Source: Paenibacillus phytohabitans
Lineage (GTDB): Bacteria; Bacillota; Bacilli; Paenibacillales; Paenibacillaceae
Length of the DNA: 64,000 bases
Assembly: GCF_013141775.1 (NCBI RefSeq)
Contig: NZ_WHOB01000020.1
Location: forward strand, 186,001-250,000
Direction: 5' to 3'
The translations under genes were made by a program, and so were the position numbers. The notes beneath the pieces are model-generated. The model was given only the letters and a program-made list of their open reading frames with translations. It was not told the origin of the DNA and ran no database searches. Positions 18,201 to 27,125 of the stretch are shown here, piece after piece. Every line of letters begins with the position of its first letter. Positions within the stretch are counted from its first letter, which is position 1.

Positions 18201-19451
18201 ATGGACTGGATGAACAAGCTGCCGTTAAAACAAAGAATCGTTGCCGGATGTTACCTGGTTGCCGCTTTATTCGCTGTCCCTGTGTTAATTACGCTCATTG
18301 CAATGGGAAAGGTGATTATCGGTATTATTCTGATTGCGGTATTGGCTGCACTGACCTACCCGCTTGCGCGCTTCATTGAGAGAACGCTTACATCTTCATT
18401 TGAGGATATCTCCAATGTGACGCATACTATCGCCAAAGGCGACTTCACCAGCCGCGCAGACGAGAACGGATCAATGGGCGACATCAGCCGCTCCTTCAAC
18501 ACTATGATCGATAAATTGAAGAAGATCCTGACCGACGTTTCACAGCTTACCCGCCAGGTTATGGATGCCAGCCGGGGTATTGAGGACAAGAACCAGAACC
18601 TGAAGATCGTAATGGCACAGGTAGCCTCCTCCTCCAACGAACTTGCCCTGGGTGCGAATGAAATCTCGGTGGATATTGCCGACATGACGGAATCGATCAA
18701 AGATATCGAAACCAAAGTCTCCAATTATACGAACTCTACCAAGGAAATGAACAAACGCTCCACCCATACACTGGAGCTGGTTGAAAAGGGACGCCAGTCC
18801 GTAGACACTCAAGCCGAAGGCATGCGGAAGAATATCCAGGCTACACAAAAAGTAGCAGATACGATCGAAGCGCTCTCACAGAATGCCCGCGGCATTACCA
18901 TGATCACCAAGACCATCACGGAAATTGCCGAACAAACCAATCTTTTGTCGCTTAACGCCTCCATTGAAGCTGCACGCGCAGGTGAGCACGGACGCGGTTT
19001 CGCAGTTGTAGCGCAGGAGGTCCGCAAGCTTGCCGAAGAATCAACCGCCTCCACCAAGGAAGTATTCGGGCTGGTACGCAGCATCGAAGCCGATATCAAG
19101 CAGGCTATCGATAACATCGCTATTAATGAAGAGGTTGTTCAGGTGCAGAACGAGATGATAACTGAGACCGCACATATTTTCGCGCAGATCGTACATAGTG
19201 TGCAATACATAACCGAGCAGATCTCCTCCTTCTCCGCTGAGAGTGATCTGATGCTGGAGAGTGCGCTCAAGATCTCCGGGGCAATCGAGAATATCTCGGC
19301 CATTACCCAGGAGACGGCAGCAGGTACCGAGGAGGTATCCGCGGCAATGAACGAACAAATTCATGCCCTGCAGTCCGTGGCGGAAGAGACCGAGAAAATG
19401 ACACAATCTGTCTTCCAGCTGCAAAAAACAATCCATATTTTCAAATTCTAG
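18201..19451 (+). CDS. Methyl-accepting chemotaxis protein without an extracellular sensor domain
   Basis: Two membrane segments lie almost back to back (about 13-34 and 38-56), so there is no external ligand domain. A HAMP domain follows (57-110), then a long coiled-coil signalling domain with the conserved hairpin around [20 protein letters not shown] (about residue 240-260). Such receptors may sense membrane or cytoplasmic signals and work with CheA/CheW at the pole. The start has a GGGGGA site. A terminator follows, so the gene is monocistronic. Confidence 0.9.
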   Translation: MDWMNKLPLKQRIVAGCYLVAALFAVPVLITLIAMGKVIIGIILIAVLAALTYPLARFIERTLTSSFEDISNVTHTIAKGDFTSRADENGSMGDISRSFNTMIDKLKKILTDVSQLTRQVMDASRGIEDKNQNLKIVMAQVASSSNELALGANEISVDIADMTESIKDIETKVSNYTNSTKEMNKRSTHTLELVEKGRQSVDTQAEGMRKNIQATQKVADTIEALSQNARGITMITKTITEIAEQTNLLSLNASIEAARAGEHGRGFAVVAQEVRKLAEESTASTKEVFGLVRSIEADIKQAIDNIAINEEVVQVQNEMITETAHIFAQIVHSVQYITEQISSFSAESDLMLESALKISGAIENISAITQETAAGTEEVSAAMNEQIHALQSVAEETEKMTQSVFQLQKTIHIFKF

Positions 19452-19460
19452 CAGCAGCCC

Positions 19461-19506
19461 AAAGAGACCCTTTCCGCAGAGCAGTCTGCGGGAACGGTCT
19501 CTTTTT
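19461..19506 (+). terminator. Terminator of the chemoreceptor gene
   Basis: AAAGAGACC..TTCCGCAGA / TCTGCGGGAA..GGTCTCTTTTT forms a long stem with a 4-nt loop and a T-run. Confidence 0.9.
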
Positions 19507-19894
19507 GGCATGAAAAAAGCAGATTGTAATGTAATATTCACAAAGTGTTAAAATAGTGCATAACCCTAAAATAACGCCTTTGCACTTCTTTACTGCTAAT
19601 TCTTTATTACTAATAAACTAACATTATTTTAAATTTTAATCACCTATTTCTTAAGACCTATTTAAGGGTTCTTCCAGCCTATAATTCTAACACATCTGCA
19701 TAGTTTCATGAGGTTCCTAAGATGTTATGAGGCTTATGGCTTATGCAGATTAAATTCTGTTCTATTTCTGCATTTGCATTATAAGACTTTGGTCTTCCAG
19801 ACGCATCCATTTTCAAAAGTTTGAATATCTAATATTTCATCTCCTATTACATCTGAATATTCGCCAAATTTCGCGTTTTGCTGCAAAAGGCTTA
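19507..19894. other. AT-rich gene-free spacer
   Basis: This stretch is clearly more AT-rich than the surroundings and has no supported gene. The one open frame on the minus strand (19779-19970) runs through the promoter and riboswitch and has no ribosome binding site. Confidence 0.6.
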
Positions 19895-19922
19895 TTGACA
19901 AAAGGCGAGCGAGGAATATATT
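19895..19922 (+). promoter_or_regulatory. SigmaA-like promoter of the riboswitch operon
   Basis: A perfect -35 TTGACA (19895-19900) is followed after 16 nt by TATATT (19917-19922). Transcription would start about 25-30 nt before the riboswitch. Confidence 0.7.
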
Positions 19923-19957
19923 GTAAAGGAAAATTATCCTTCGCTGTATTGATAACA

Positions 19958-20052
19958 ACATATGAGGCAAAATTCACCGAAAGGGAATGACGCAAAGCCA
20001 TGGATCTACAGTCTCACTTATCCGGTGAGATCATGACAGCCAGGTTGCTGAA
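19958..20052 (+). promoter_or_regulatory. c-di-GMP-I riboswitch (GEMM-I aptamer)
   Basis: The GEMM-I consensus elements occur in order: a GGCAAA-type 5' strand, CACCGAAAGGG, the hallmark GACGCAAAGCC (about 19989-19999), a hairpin CTCACTTATCCGGTGAG, and CAGCCAGGTTGCTG closing the second arm. This aptamer class binds cyclic di-GMP. It sits between a sigmaA-like promoter and a terminator (20106-20137), so it should act by transcription attenuation. GGTTGC in the 3' strand could pair with GCAAC before the terminator, suggesting an OFF switch, but the direction is only inferred. Confidence 0.9.
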
Positions 20053-20105
20053 AAACTATGAACGTCCGGGAATCCGCGTTCAGTAATGGTGATTCGTGCA
20101 ACAGG

Positions 20106-20137
20106 CCTGTGCTCCTATTTCGAGTACAGGTTTTCTA
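20106..20137 (+). terminator. Riboswitch expression-platform terminator
   Basis: CCTGTGCTC and GAGTACAGG form a 9-bp stem (one G-U pair) with a 7-nt loop, followed by TTTTCT. It lies between the aptamer and the first gene. Confidence 0.8.
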
Positions 20138-20170
20138 TTGCTAGCATACAATCAAAAAACAACTTGTGGG

Positions 20171-21814
20171 GTGGATGTTCTGAAGACAGTTGCAGATTAT
20201 ATGGCGGAAGCATTACGCGATCTTGGGGTAACACATTCTTTTGGTATTATTGGCAAGTCCATTTGTCCTATAGCTCTCAAACTTGTTGACTATGGCATTG
20301 AGTTTATTCCCGGCCGGCATGAGTCCAGCTCCGGCTTCGCAGCAGGCGGCTATGCACTGAAAACAGGCAGTCTCGGGGTTGCCTTCGGCACTTCCGGTCC
20401 CGGCGGAACGAATCTGTTAACCGCAGCAGCACACGCCAAAGCCAACAATCTCCCGGTGCTCTTCATTACCGGTCATCAGTCCATTAAAGAGCTGGGGATT
20501 CCTCAGTGTCAGGATTCCACATCCTACCTTGCCGATTTGGCAGACATGTTCAGACCGGCCACTCTTTTCAGCAAGCTGGTTGAACGCGGCGACCATTTCA
20601 GTACGATTTTCAATCATGCCCTGTCTATCGCCCTTGGTGACAAGAAAGGACCTGTTCATTTATGTATTCCGTTTGATGTTCAGACCGAGCGTCTTGAAGA
20701 ATGCCGGATTGTCCTTCCGCAGCGGGAAAGGCTCGTCAGCTACGCCAACTACGAACGGGTCATTTCAGCGATCAATGCTTCCAGCAGACCTCTGATCATT
20801 GCCGGTAAAGGAGTCAACCGCTCCGGTGCGCACAAGGAACTGGTTCAATTGGCCGAGACCTTCAACATACCTGTAGTAACCTCCCCCGGCGGTAAAGGAG
20901 CCATTGCTGCGGATCACCCGCTCTATCACGGTCCTGTGGGCGTTGGCGGATGTACGCATGGGGATGAGATGTTGAACAACAGTGATCTGTTTATCGTGCT
21001 TGGTTCGCGTCTGAGCGATATGACCATATGCAATCTTAAGAAGGAGAATCATCCGGATCAGCTGATCCAGTTTGATGTCGATCCAACCTTTGTCGGTAAA
21101 ATATTGACTTCCGATACCATTTCCGTCGGCGGCGATTTGCGTGACAACCTGGAGCTGTATCTCGGCAAGATTGATCCGTCCACCATAACCAGACGTGAAA
21201 TAGAGCTCTCCAATCACTATACTGAAGAGCTGCCTGTGCTGTCCAAGCTCTCGCTGGCTTCGGTAATGAGCACGATGAGCGATTTGATTCCATACAACAG
21301 CAGCGTGTTTGTTGATGACGGCAGCCACGGCTTCAATGCGGTCAAATGGTTCAACGTGAAGAAACCGGGGAGCTTTGTATTTGATGCCTATTTCGCCTGC
21401 ATGGGGAATTCAATCGGCATGGCCATCGGTGCCAAGGCTGCTGCGCCGGAAGAGACGGTCTTCTGCATTACCGGTGACGGCTGTTTCATGATGCTCGGAA
21501 CTGAAATTAACACAGCGGTTTGCAAGAATATCCCGGTTATTTTCATCGTTGTGAACAATATGCAGCTGGATATGGCACTTAAGGGTATGGAAAAAACAAC
21601 CGGACGTATTGATGGAACCATCTTTGAAGTCCCTATGGATGCAGTGAAGTTTGCTGAGTCCCTGGGAGCCACCGGCTTCCGCGCAGAGACGCAAGAGGAG
21701 TTTGCCTCTGCAATCAGCCAAGCAGTTGAACTTAACCGCGTAGCTGTTATTGAGCTGTTGACTGACCGTGACGAAATGCCTCCTACGGCCCACCGTACAC
21801 TGGATCTCAACTAG
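20171..21814 (+). CDS. Thiamine-pyrophosphate-dependent enzyme, acetolactate-synthase/decarboxylase family
   Basis: The 547-residue protein has the three-domain layout of the acetolactate synthase/pyruvate oxidase family. The Glu that activates the cofactor is at E51 (GRHESS), and the TPP/Mg motif GDG (435-437) is followed after 24 residues by NN (462-463). The middle domain has IAGKGVNRSG and ITGHQ-type nucleotide-fold blocks. It probably decarboxylates a 2-oxo acid and may ligate the acyl carbanion to an acceptor. No IlvN-type subunit is present. The GTG at 20171 gives normal length, but its ribosome binding site is weak; ATG at 20201 is an alternative. First gene after the c-di-GMP riboswitch. 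Confidence 0.87.
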   Translation: MDVLKTVADYMAEALRDLGVTHSFGIIGKSICPIALKLVDYGIEFIPGRHESSSGFAAGGYALKTGSLGVAFGTSGPGGTNLLTAAAHAKANNLPVLFITGHQSIKELGIPQCQDSTSYLADLADMFRPATLFSKLVERGDHFSTIFNHALSIALGDKKGPVHLCIPFDVQTERLEECRIVLPQRERLVSYANYERVISAINASSRPLIIAGKGVNRSGAHKELVQLAETFNIPVVTSPGGKGAIAADHPLYHGPVGVGGCTHGDEMLNNSDLFIVLGSRLSDMTICNLKKENHPDQLIQFDVDPTFVGKILTSDTISVGGDLRDNLELYLGKIDPSTITRREIELSNHYTEELPVLSKLSLASVMSTMSDLIPYNSSVFVDDGSHGFNAVKWFNVKKPGSFVFDAYFACMGNSIGMAIGAKAAAPEETVFCITGDGCFMMLGTEINTAVCKNIPVIFIVVNNMQLDMALKGMEKTTGRIDGTIFEVPMDAVKFAESLGATGFRAETQEEFASAISQAVELNRVAVIELLTDRDEMPPTAHRTLDLN

Positions 21815-21859
21815 GCTGTATGTTACAGATTTCCTAACTTACTATCAGGAGGCAAACAA

Positions 21860-22228
21860 GTGAATATGAACGTAGACAGCGGACTGGACCATTTCACCAA
21901 TCTTTCCGGGGACTATGGGGCCAAAGCCCTAGCTCCTATTAAAGAGCATTTTCCCGAATTAGCCGAGTATATCATGGGCAATGCATACGGTGATATTTTT
22001 CAGCGGACCACCATCGCTTCAGACTGGAAAGAAATTGCCGTCATCTCTTCTTTGATCACCATGGGACAATTTGAGCAGCTGGGTGTTCACTATGTAATGG
22101 CGCTCCGCGTGGGGATGACCGTTGATCAAATCAAAGGTATCCTGCTTCATCTGACACCTTGTATCGGCGCACCCAGAGTGATCTCGGCGTTCAATGTTCT
22201 GCTGGAGACGCTGGAAGAAATTCGATAA
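21860..22228 (+). CDS. Carboxymuconolactone-decarboxylase-family (AhpD-like fold) protein
   Basis: The 122-residue all-helical product matches the gamma-CMD pattern: SDWKEIAVISSLITMG, then HYVMALRVGMTVDQIKGILL, then a final block with CIGAPRVISAF. The AhpD-type CxxC is absent, so a peroxidase-reductase role is unlikely; a decarboxylase, lyase or tautomerase role is possible. AGGAGG lies 7 nt before the GTG start. It is 45 nt downstream of the TPP enzyme gene, so they form one operon. Confidence 0.8.
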   Translation: MNMNVDSGLDHFTNLSGDYGAKALAPIKEHFPELAEYIMGNAYGDIFQRTTIASDWKEIAVISSLITMGQFEQLGVHYVMALRVGMTVDQIKGILLHLTPCIGAPRVISAFNVLLETLEEIR

Positions 22229-22263
22229 TTAATAACACAATATTACATCATTCGACTTTTGTA

Positions 22264-22364
22264 TTGCGTATTCAAGAAAGTTCTGGTTATAATGAAGGCA
22301 AAATATCCCAAAACCAAGTTCACTTTGTCGAATATCGTCGCAGGAACGTAGTTTTTTGGGATAT
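22264..22364 (+). promoter_or_regulatory. Internal promoter and hairpin leader before the STAS-like gene
   Basis: TTGCGT (22264-22269), an 18-nt spacer and a perfect TATAAT (22288-22293) could start transcription inside the operon. The transcript would begin with a long-range hairpin: ATATCCCAAAA (22303-22313) pairs with TTTTTTGGGATAT (22352-22364) across about 40 nt. No T-run follows. It may be an RNA-level control or an attenuated segment boundary. Confidence 0.45.
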
Positions 22365-22428
22365 CAACATGATGAATCATCAGGTCACTCTGAATAGTCA
22401 TGCAATTAAAATTACGGGAGAGATGAAC

Positions 22429-22779
22429 ATGGGACAATTTATTTTGAAGACAGACAATGCGAAGAAAGTAATTAACATCGAGCTGGAAGGAACCTTCTCG
22501 AACGAGGACGGTCTTAAATCGATACAAGCCTATCAGCAGACCATCAATCCGATCAACCCATCCGAATATGCACTGGATATCGATTGCCGCAAGCTGAATG
22601 TAACCGCTCCTGATGTTGTGCCGTTGCTCGAAGGCTGCTTCATCATGTTCAAGGCAGACGGCTTCCAAAAAGTGAGCCTTACCCTTGAGAATAACCCTAT
22701 TCTCAAAATGCAGCTGGCACGTCTGGGCCGCAAAGCAGGACTCGAAAACCTGGAAATCACGTCTACGGTACAAGCTTAG
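22429..22779 (+). CDS. STAS-like small protein (anti-sigma-antagonist fold, tentative)
   Basis: The 116-residue product has the alternating beta/alpha pattern of STAS proteins: a beta strand with VINIELEGTFS, then YALDIDCRKLNVTAPDVVPLL and KVSLTLENN. The usual phosphorylatable Ser/Thr of the DxS(T) motif has no clear counterpart, although a Thr occurs in NVTAPD. I chose ATG 22429 with GGGAGAG upstream; ATG 22423 is too close. Its place among metabolic genes is unusual. The fold is inferred from pattern, not proven. Confidence 0.6.
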   Translation: MGQFILKTDNAKKVINIELEGTFSNEDGLKSIQAYQQTINPINPSEYALDIDCRKLNVTAPDVVPLLEGCFIMFKADGFQKVSLTLENNPILKMQLARLGRKAGLENLEITSTVQA

Positions 22780-22881
22780 GTTAACTTATTTTTAAACCAT
22801 TATTAGCGGTTTGAAACGCAGGATTCGCTCACGAAACTAAGTGTATGCTTACGGGCTACCCAAACTTTTAGGAGGTTTACT

Positions 22882-23874
22882 ATGGCAGGGATTCGCATTA
22901 AGGACATTGATATCTATCATCCAAGCAAAAGCATCAGCAATGACTTCTTCATTCAGCACTTCGATGAGAAGGGAATTGATATCCGTGGCCTGCTGGCTGC
23001 TCTTGGCCGTGAAAACCGCTACAGTATCGACAGCAAGGATGAGAACTCCCTGACGATGGCTTTTGAAGCCGCAAGCAATGTACTGGACAAGACCGGCCTG
23101 ACCGGCGCAGACATTGACCTGATCGCTTATGCAAGCCAGACTCCTGAATATATTTTCCCAACGAACTCATTGATGATTCACCGCCTGATTAATGGTGCAT
23201 CGCATACGATCTGTATCGACAGTAATGCCAACTGCGCAGGAATGACCGCTTCGGTTGAACAGGTCAGCCGTCAAATGATGGCGAACCCAAGAATCCGCCG
23301 TGCACTTGTCATTGGTTCTGACTACGTTGCCCCGCATGCGGACAAGAATGACCCGGTATATTACGCCAACTTCGGTGATGCAGCTGCCGCGCTCATTCTG
23401 GAGCGTGACGAGAATTCGGTAGGCTTCATTGATTCGATCTATCAGACCGATACCTGCGTCTACGGCAACTCGCTGTTCCCGGCGGAAGGTTTAGCCAATC
23501 TCGGACGTACGGGTGTGGCTGCCGGAGAATTCAATGTGAAGTTCATCCCGTTCGATGATTCCATCTGTGTGGATGCTGCTTCAGAATCAATTAACACCCT
23601 GCTCAGCAATAACGGAATCGCACCTGAATCCATCAAGGCCGCCTGCTTCTCGCAGTTGTCACTTCCGAATATCAAGGCCGTTGCCGGCAAAACCGGAATT
23701 GACGCTGATGCAGCCGTCTACATCGGGGATGAATTCGGCTACACCTCCACCAGCAGCCCGTTTATTGCCCTGCACAAAGCAGTGACTACCGGACAGCTGG
23801 AACGCGGAGACAAGGTCCTGTTCTGGACAGTAGGCGCCGGATGGCAGAATGTCGCTTTTGTAATGGAGTATTAG
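22882..23874 (+). CDS. Ketoacyl-ACP-synthase-III-like protein with an altered catalytic triad
   Basis: The 330-residue protein has the thiolase fold of FabH/HMG-CoA-synthase relatives. The acyl-accepting cysteine is C118 (DSNANCAGM). The FabH catalytic His and Asn appear as Gln258 (CFSQLSLPNI instead of PHQAN) and Tyr287 (FGYTSTSSP instead of GNTSAAS). Loss of the decarboxylating His/Asn suggests an acyltransferase or non-decarboxylative condensation rather than fatty-acid initiation. AGGAGG precedes the ATG. It ends the operon; a terminator follows. Donor and acceptor are unknown. Confidence 0.85.
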   Translation: MAGIRIKDIDIYHPSKSISNDFFIQHFDEKGIDIRGLLAALGRENRYSIDSKDENSLTMAFEAASNVLDKTGLTGADIDLIAYASQTPEYIFPTNSLMIHRLINGASHTICIDSNANCAGMTASVEQVSRQMMANPRIRRALVIGSDYVAPHADKNDPVYYANFGDAAAALILERDENSVGFIDSIYQTDTCVYGNSLFPAEGLANLGRTGVAAGEFNVKFIPFDDSICVDAASESINTLLSNNGIAPESIKAACFSQLSLPNIKAVAGKTGIDADAAVYIGDEFGYTSTSSPFIALHKAVTTGQLERGDKVLFWTVGAGWQNVAFVMEY

Positions 23875-23911
23875 TCCTAGCTGTTGAACTTATAGTTTCT
23901 TGTTGATATCC

Positions 23912-23952
23912 AAACAGCCCGCAGCAGAATTCCTGCCAGCGGGCTGTTTCTT
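23912..23952 (+). terminator. Terminator of the c-di-GMP-regulated operon
   Basis: AAACAGCCCGC and GCGGGCTGTTT form an 11-bp stem followed by CTTT. Confidence 0.88.
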
Positions 23953-24070
23953 TATGTATACGTCAGGGCCCGACTCTCCCCAGGCAGAACCTGCAGCGTT
24001 CATCCTGCCTGAGGTGAATCTATCCGATTCATCCGGTAAGCGCAGTCTGCCATATCAGCAGCTGTTCTTG

Positions 24071-25564
24071 TTACCTCTGCCCTTCATGCTTTTCCCAGCC
24101 CATAGTCCGGGACACCGCGTCCTGCCAGGCATTGTAACGGCGTTCACGCTCTTCCGTCTCCATCTGCGGTGAGAATACCTTCTCGGCCTTATTGAAGCTC
24201 TCCAGCTGCTCCCGGGTCCATATGCCGGAGGTGAGTCCTGCCAGTAGCGCAGCGCCGAGCGCTGTGGTCTCCGCATACGTAGTACGGGTTACGTCGCTCC
24301 CAAGAATGTCCGCCTGGAACTGCATCAGCAGATTATTGCGCACGGCGCCTCCATCCACTCTCAGGCCGCTGAGCGGCATGCCTGCGTCTTTTTCCATCGC
24401 CCCGATGACATCGCGGGATTGAAAGGCCAGCGACTCCAGCGTTGCGCGGACCAGATGTGCGGCGGTCGTTCCCCGGGTAAGTCCAAACACGGCGCCCCTG
24501 GCATACATATCCCAGTAGGGTGCACCAAGGCCGGTAAAGGCCGGCACGACCACAACCCCCTCACTGTCCTCCACCTCACTCGCCTTCTCTTCCGAGTCCG
24601 CCGGAGCTACAATCAGCCCAAGGCCCTCCTGCAGCCATTGTACCGCTGCTCCAGCCACAAACACACTGCCCTCAAGGGCATAATAGAGTTCGTCTCCCAT
24701 ACCCCAGGCTACCGTGGTCAACAGGCCATGACTCGAAGTCACTGCCTCAGTGCCTGTGTTCATCAGAATGAAACAGCCGGTGCCGTAGGTGTTCTTGGCG
24801 CTGCCTGCCTCCAGGCAGGTATGACCGAACAATGCCGCCTGCTGGTCCCCAAGCACTGAACGGATGGGGATATCTGCACCGAACCACTGCTTGTCTGCAG
24901 CCCCGAAGTCCCCGCCTGACATCCTTACTTCAGGCAGAATAGAGGGCGGAATGCGCAGCACCTCAATCAGGCCGTCATCCCATTTGCGCTCATGCAGATT
25001 GTAGAGCATGGTCCGTGAAGCATTGGTAACATCCGTAGCATGCACAGCGCCTCCTGTAAGCTTCCAGATCAGCCAGCTGTCAATGGTTCCGGCCAGCAGC
25101 TCTCCCCGGTCCGCCCGCTCTCTGGCCCCCGGCACATGGTCCAGAATCCAGGCCAGCTTCGTTGCCGAGAAATACGCATCGATGACAAGACCCGTCTTCT
25201 CAGCGATCTCTCCGGCCATTCCCTGCGCCTTAAGCGCCTCACACTGCTCTGCAGTCCGGCGGTCCTGCCAGACGATCGCCGGATAGACCGGCGTTCCGGT
25301 AGCCTTGTCCCAGATCAGTGCAGTCTCACGCTGATTGGTAATGCCGATGGCCGTAATACTATCAGCAGGGGCGGAGCTTGCCGCGATAGCGTCTCTGGCC
25401 GCAGCAAGCTGACTCTCCCAGATTTGCTCCGGATCATGCTCTACCCAGCCCGGCCGGGGAAAGGATTGTCTAATCTCATATTGCCCTTGCGCGATCATTC
25501 CCGCCTCCTCATCAAAGAGGATCGCGCGTGAACTGGTGGTACCTTGGTCCAAGGATAAGATCAT
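24071..25564 (-). CDS. glpK: Glycerol kinase
   Basis: GlpK phosphorylates glycerol to glycerol-3-phosphate. The FGGY-family N-terminus LSLDQGTTSSRAILFD, the central DVTNASRTMLYN segment and the C-terminal GGAVRNNLLMQFQADIL signature are present. I chose the ATG at 25562-25564 (GGAGG 9 nt upstream), which gives 497 residues; the longer frame upstream is not coding. glpF and glpD are not adjacent, and it is separated from resE by a terminator. No antiterminator (GlpP) site was recognised. Confidence 0.96.
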   Translation of the reverse strand: MILSLDQGTTSSRAILFDEEAGMIAQGQYEIRQSFPRPGWVEHDPEQIWESQLAAARDAIAASSAPADSITAIGITNQRETALIWDKATGTPVYPAIVWQDRRTAEQCEALKAQGMAGEIAEKTGLVIDAYFSATKLAWILDHVPGARERADRGELLAGTIDSWLIWKLTGGAVHATDVTNASRTMLYNLHERKWDDGLIEVLRIPPSILPEVRMSGGDFGAADKQWFGADIPIRSVLGDQQAALFGHTCLEAGSAKNTYGTGCFILMNTGTEAVTSSHGLLTTVAWGMGDELYYALEGSVFVAGAAVQWLQEGLGLIVAPADSEEKASEVEDSEGVVVVPAFTGLGAPYWDMYARGAVFGLTRGTTAAHLVRATLESLAFQSRDVIGAMEKDAGMPLSGLRVDGGAVRNNLLMQFQADILGSDVTRTTYAETTALGAALLAGLTSGIWTREQLESFNKAEKVFSPQMETEERERRYNAWQDAVSRTMGWEKHEGQR

Positions 25565-25639
25565 TATGCACAGCCTCCTGCAAGCCTCAGCTTCTATGAT
25601 ATGTTCCACGTTGAACAAGATTAATGTGGTGGTTTCAAC

Positions 25640-25666
25640 AAAAAGCACCTCTGCTGTCAGAGGCGC
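25640..25666 (-). terminator. Terminator after resE
   Basis: GCGCCTCTG and CAGAGGTGC form the stem (minus-strand reading) with a short loop, followed by TTTTTG. It ends the res operon before glpK. Confidence 0.75.
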
Positions 25667-25685
25667 TGTCATGCATTGTCCGGAT

Positions 25686-27125
25686 TTACTGTTTTTCGAC
25701 AGGAAGCCGCAGGGTAAAAGCGGTGCCTTCTCCAAGCTTGCTGGAGGCGTGGATACTCCCATGATGCGACTCGACGATGTTCTTCACAATCGCTAGTCCC
25801 AGACCGGTTCCTCCCGATTCTCCCCTTACGCGTGCTTTGTCGGCTTTGTAAAAGCGCTCGAAGATATACGGCAGATCCTCAGGCGTAATGCCTACCCCTT
25901 GGTCCCGGATCTCAATCTCCAGAACCCTCCGGCCTTCCAGCACGGTGGAATCCGCCCGAATGGATATCATTTTATCGGCCGGAGTGTGGCGGAAGGCATT
26001 GTCGAGCAGATTGGTGAGCACCTGCTCCAGCTTATCTTCATCGGCAGCCTTAAGGAGCAATTCGGTATCCGGTTTCTTCAGCTCAAGAATGATATCCCGC
26101 TCCTTGGCTCTGACCGAAAACTTGCGGTACACCCGTTCCAGCAGTTCCCCTGCATCCACTTGCGCCTTCAGCATATCCGTATGCCCCGCTTCCATGCGGG
26201 CCAGATCGAGCAAATCCTTCACCAGCCGGCCCATACGGAGCGATTCATCGTGGATTACCTGGACCAGCTCGCTGCTCTCCTCCGGAGAGGAGGCCATTCC
26301 ATCCAGCAGCGCCTCGCTGTAGCCTTGCATCATCGAGAGTGGTGTACGGATCTCATGCGAGACATTGGCGACGAAATCGCGGCGCATTTTCTCCAGCCGC
26401 ACTTCCTCCGTCACATCGCGCAGCACCGCCACCGCACCGCGGAGATTATCTTCGGAGTATAAGGGTGCCATATGCACAGACCATACACCCTGCCGGACAT
26501 GGATATTGGAGCGTTGATCGCCTCCTACGCTGAGTGTACTGAAGAACAGCGGCCGCAGCGGCGGAGGCACATCACGGGCAGGTCCAGCCTGCGGGTACAG
26601 CCCGCCATCCTCTTCCTGCTCCCAGGTAAGGTCACTCCAGGTTTCCAGCAGCGTCTGGCCATGCGGATTGGTGAGGATAATCTGCCCCTCAATATCGAAG
26701 GTGATCACGGCATCGCTCATACTGCGCAGGACGCTGGACAAATGCCCTTTTTCATTATTCAGACTGCGTATATTCTCTTCCAGCTCTTCTGCCATGTGAT
26801 TGAAGGATGTCGCTAATTGGCCGATCTCATCGCTGGTAACCAGCGTCAGTCTCGTCCCGTATTCGCCGCGGCGGATATCATTGGCCGCCTCAATCACCTG
26901 CTGCATCGGCTGGGTAATCTTCGTAAACAGGAATAAGGCAAAGAATGTCGTTAAGGAAAACCCGATCATACAGGTATACATAAATAAACGCTTGATCGCC
27001 CCGGAATTGGCGAAATTACTGTCGATGTAGGGTAACAGAAACAGCCCCAGCGTAATGAGCACGACAGCAACCAGACAGATGATCGTGATCCACAGCTTAC
27101 CGACAAGACTTCTCCAGAAGTTCAC
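25686..27125 (-). CDS. resE: ResE-type sensor histidine kinase with a minimal external loop
   Basis: ResE phosphorylates ResD in response to low oxygen/redox state. The order is TM1 (12-33), a loop of about 12 residues, TM2 (46-67), HAMP, PAS (about 125-235), HisKA with H257 (VSHEIRTPLS) and HATPase_c with N, G1 (DQGVGI) and G2 (GGTGLGLAI) boxes. B. subtilis ResE is about 589 residues with a large extracytoplasmic domain; this one is 479 and lacks it, so sensing probably relies on PAS/HAMP. It directly follows resD. Confidence 0.92.
   Translation of the reverse strand: MNFWRSLVGKLWITIICLVAVVLITLGLFLLPYIDSNFANSGAIKRLFMYTCMIGFSLTTFFALFLFTKITQPMQQVIEAANDIRRGEYGTRLTLVTSDEIGQLATSFNHMAEELEENIRSLNNEKGHLSSVLRSMSDAVITFDIEGQIILTNPHGQTLLETWSDLTWEQEEDGGLYPQAGPARDVPPPLRPLFFSTLSVGGDQRSNIHVRQGVWSVHMAPLYSEDNLRGAVAVLRDVTEEVRLEKMRRDFVANVSHEIRTPLSMMQGYSEALLDGMASSPEESSELVQVIHDESLRMGRLVKDLLDLARMEAGHTDMLKAQVDAGELLERVYRKFSVRAKERDIILELKKPDTELLLKAADEDKLEQVLTNLLDNAFRHTPADKMISIRADSTVLEGRRVLEIEIRDQGVGITPEDLPYIFERFYKADKARVRGESGGTGLGLAIVKNIVESHHGSIHASSKLGEGTAFTLRLPVEKQ

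Noticed and set aside
19779..19970. 63-codon minus-strand frame
   Set aside because: It overlaps the sigmaA-like promoter and the c-di-GMP riboswitch on the other strand and has no ribosome binding site.
20096..20170. Upstream part of the TPP-enzyme frame
   Set aside because: It runs through the riboswitch terminator hairpin, so it should be leader RNA rather than coding sequence.
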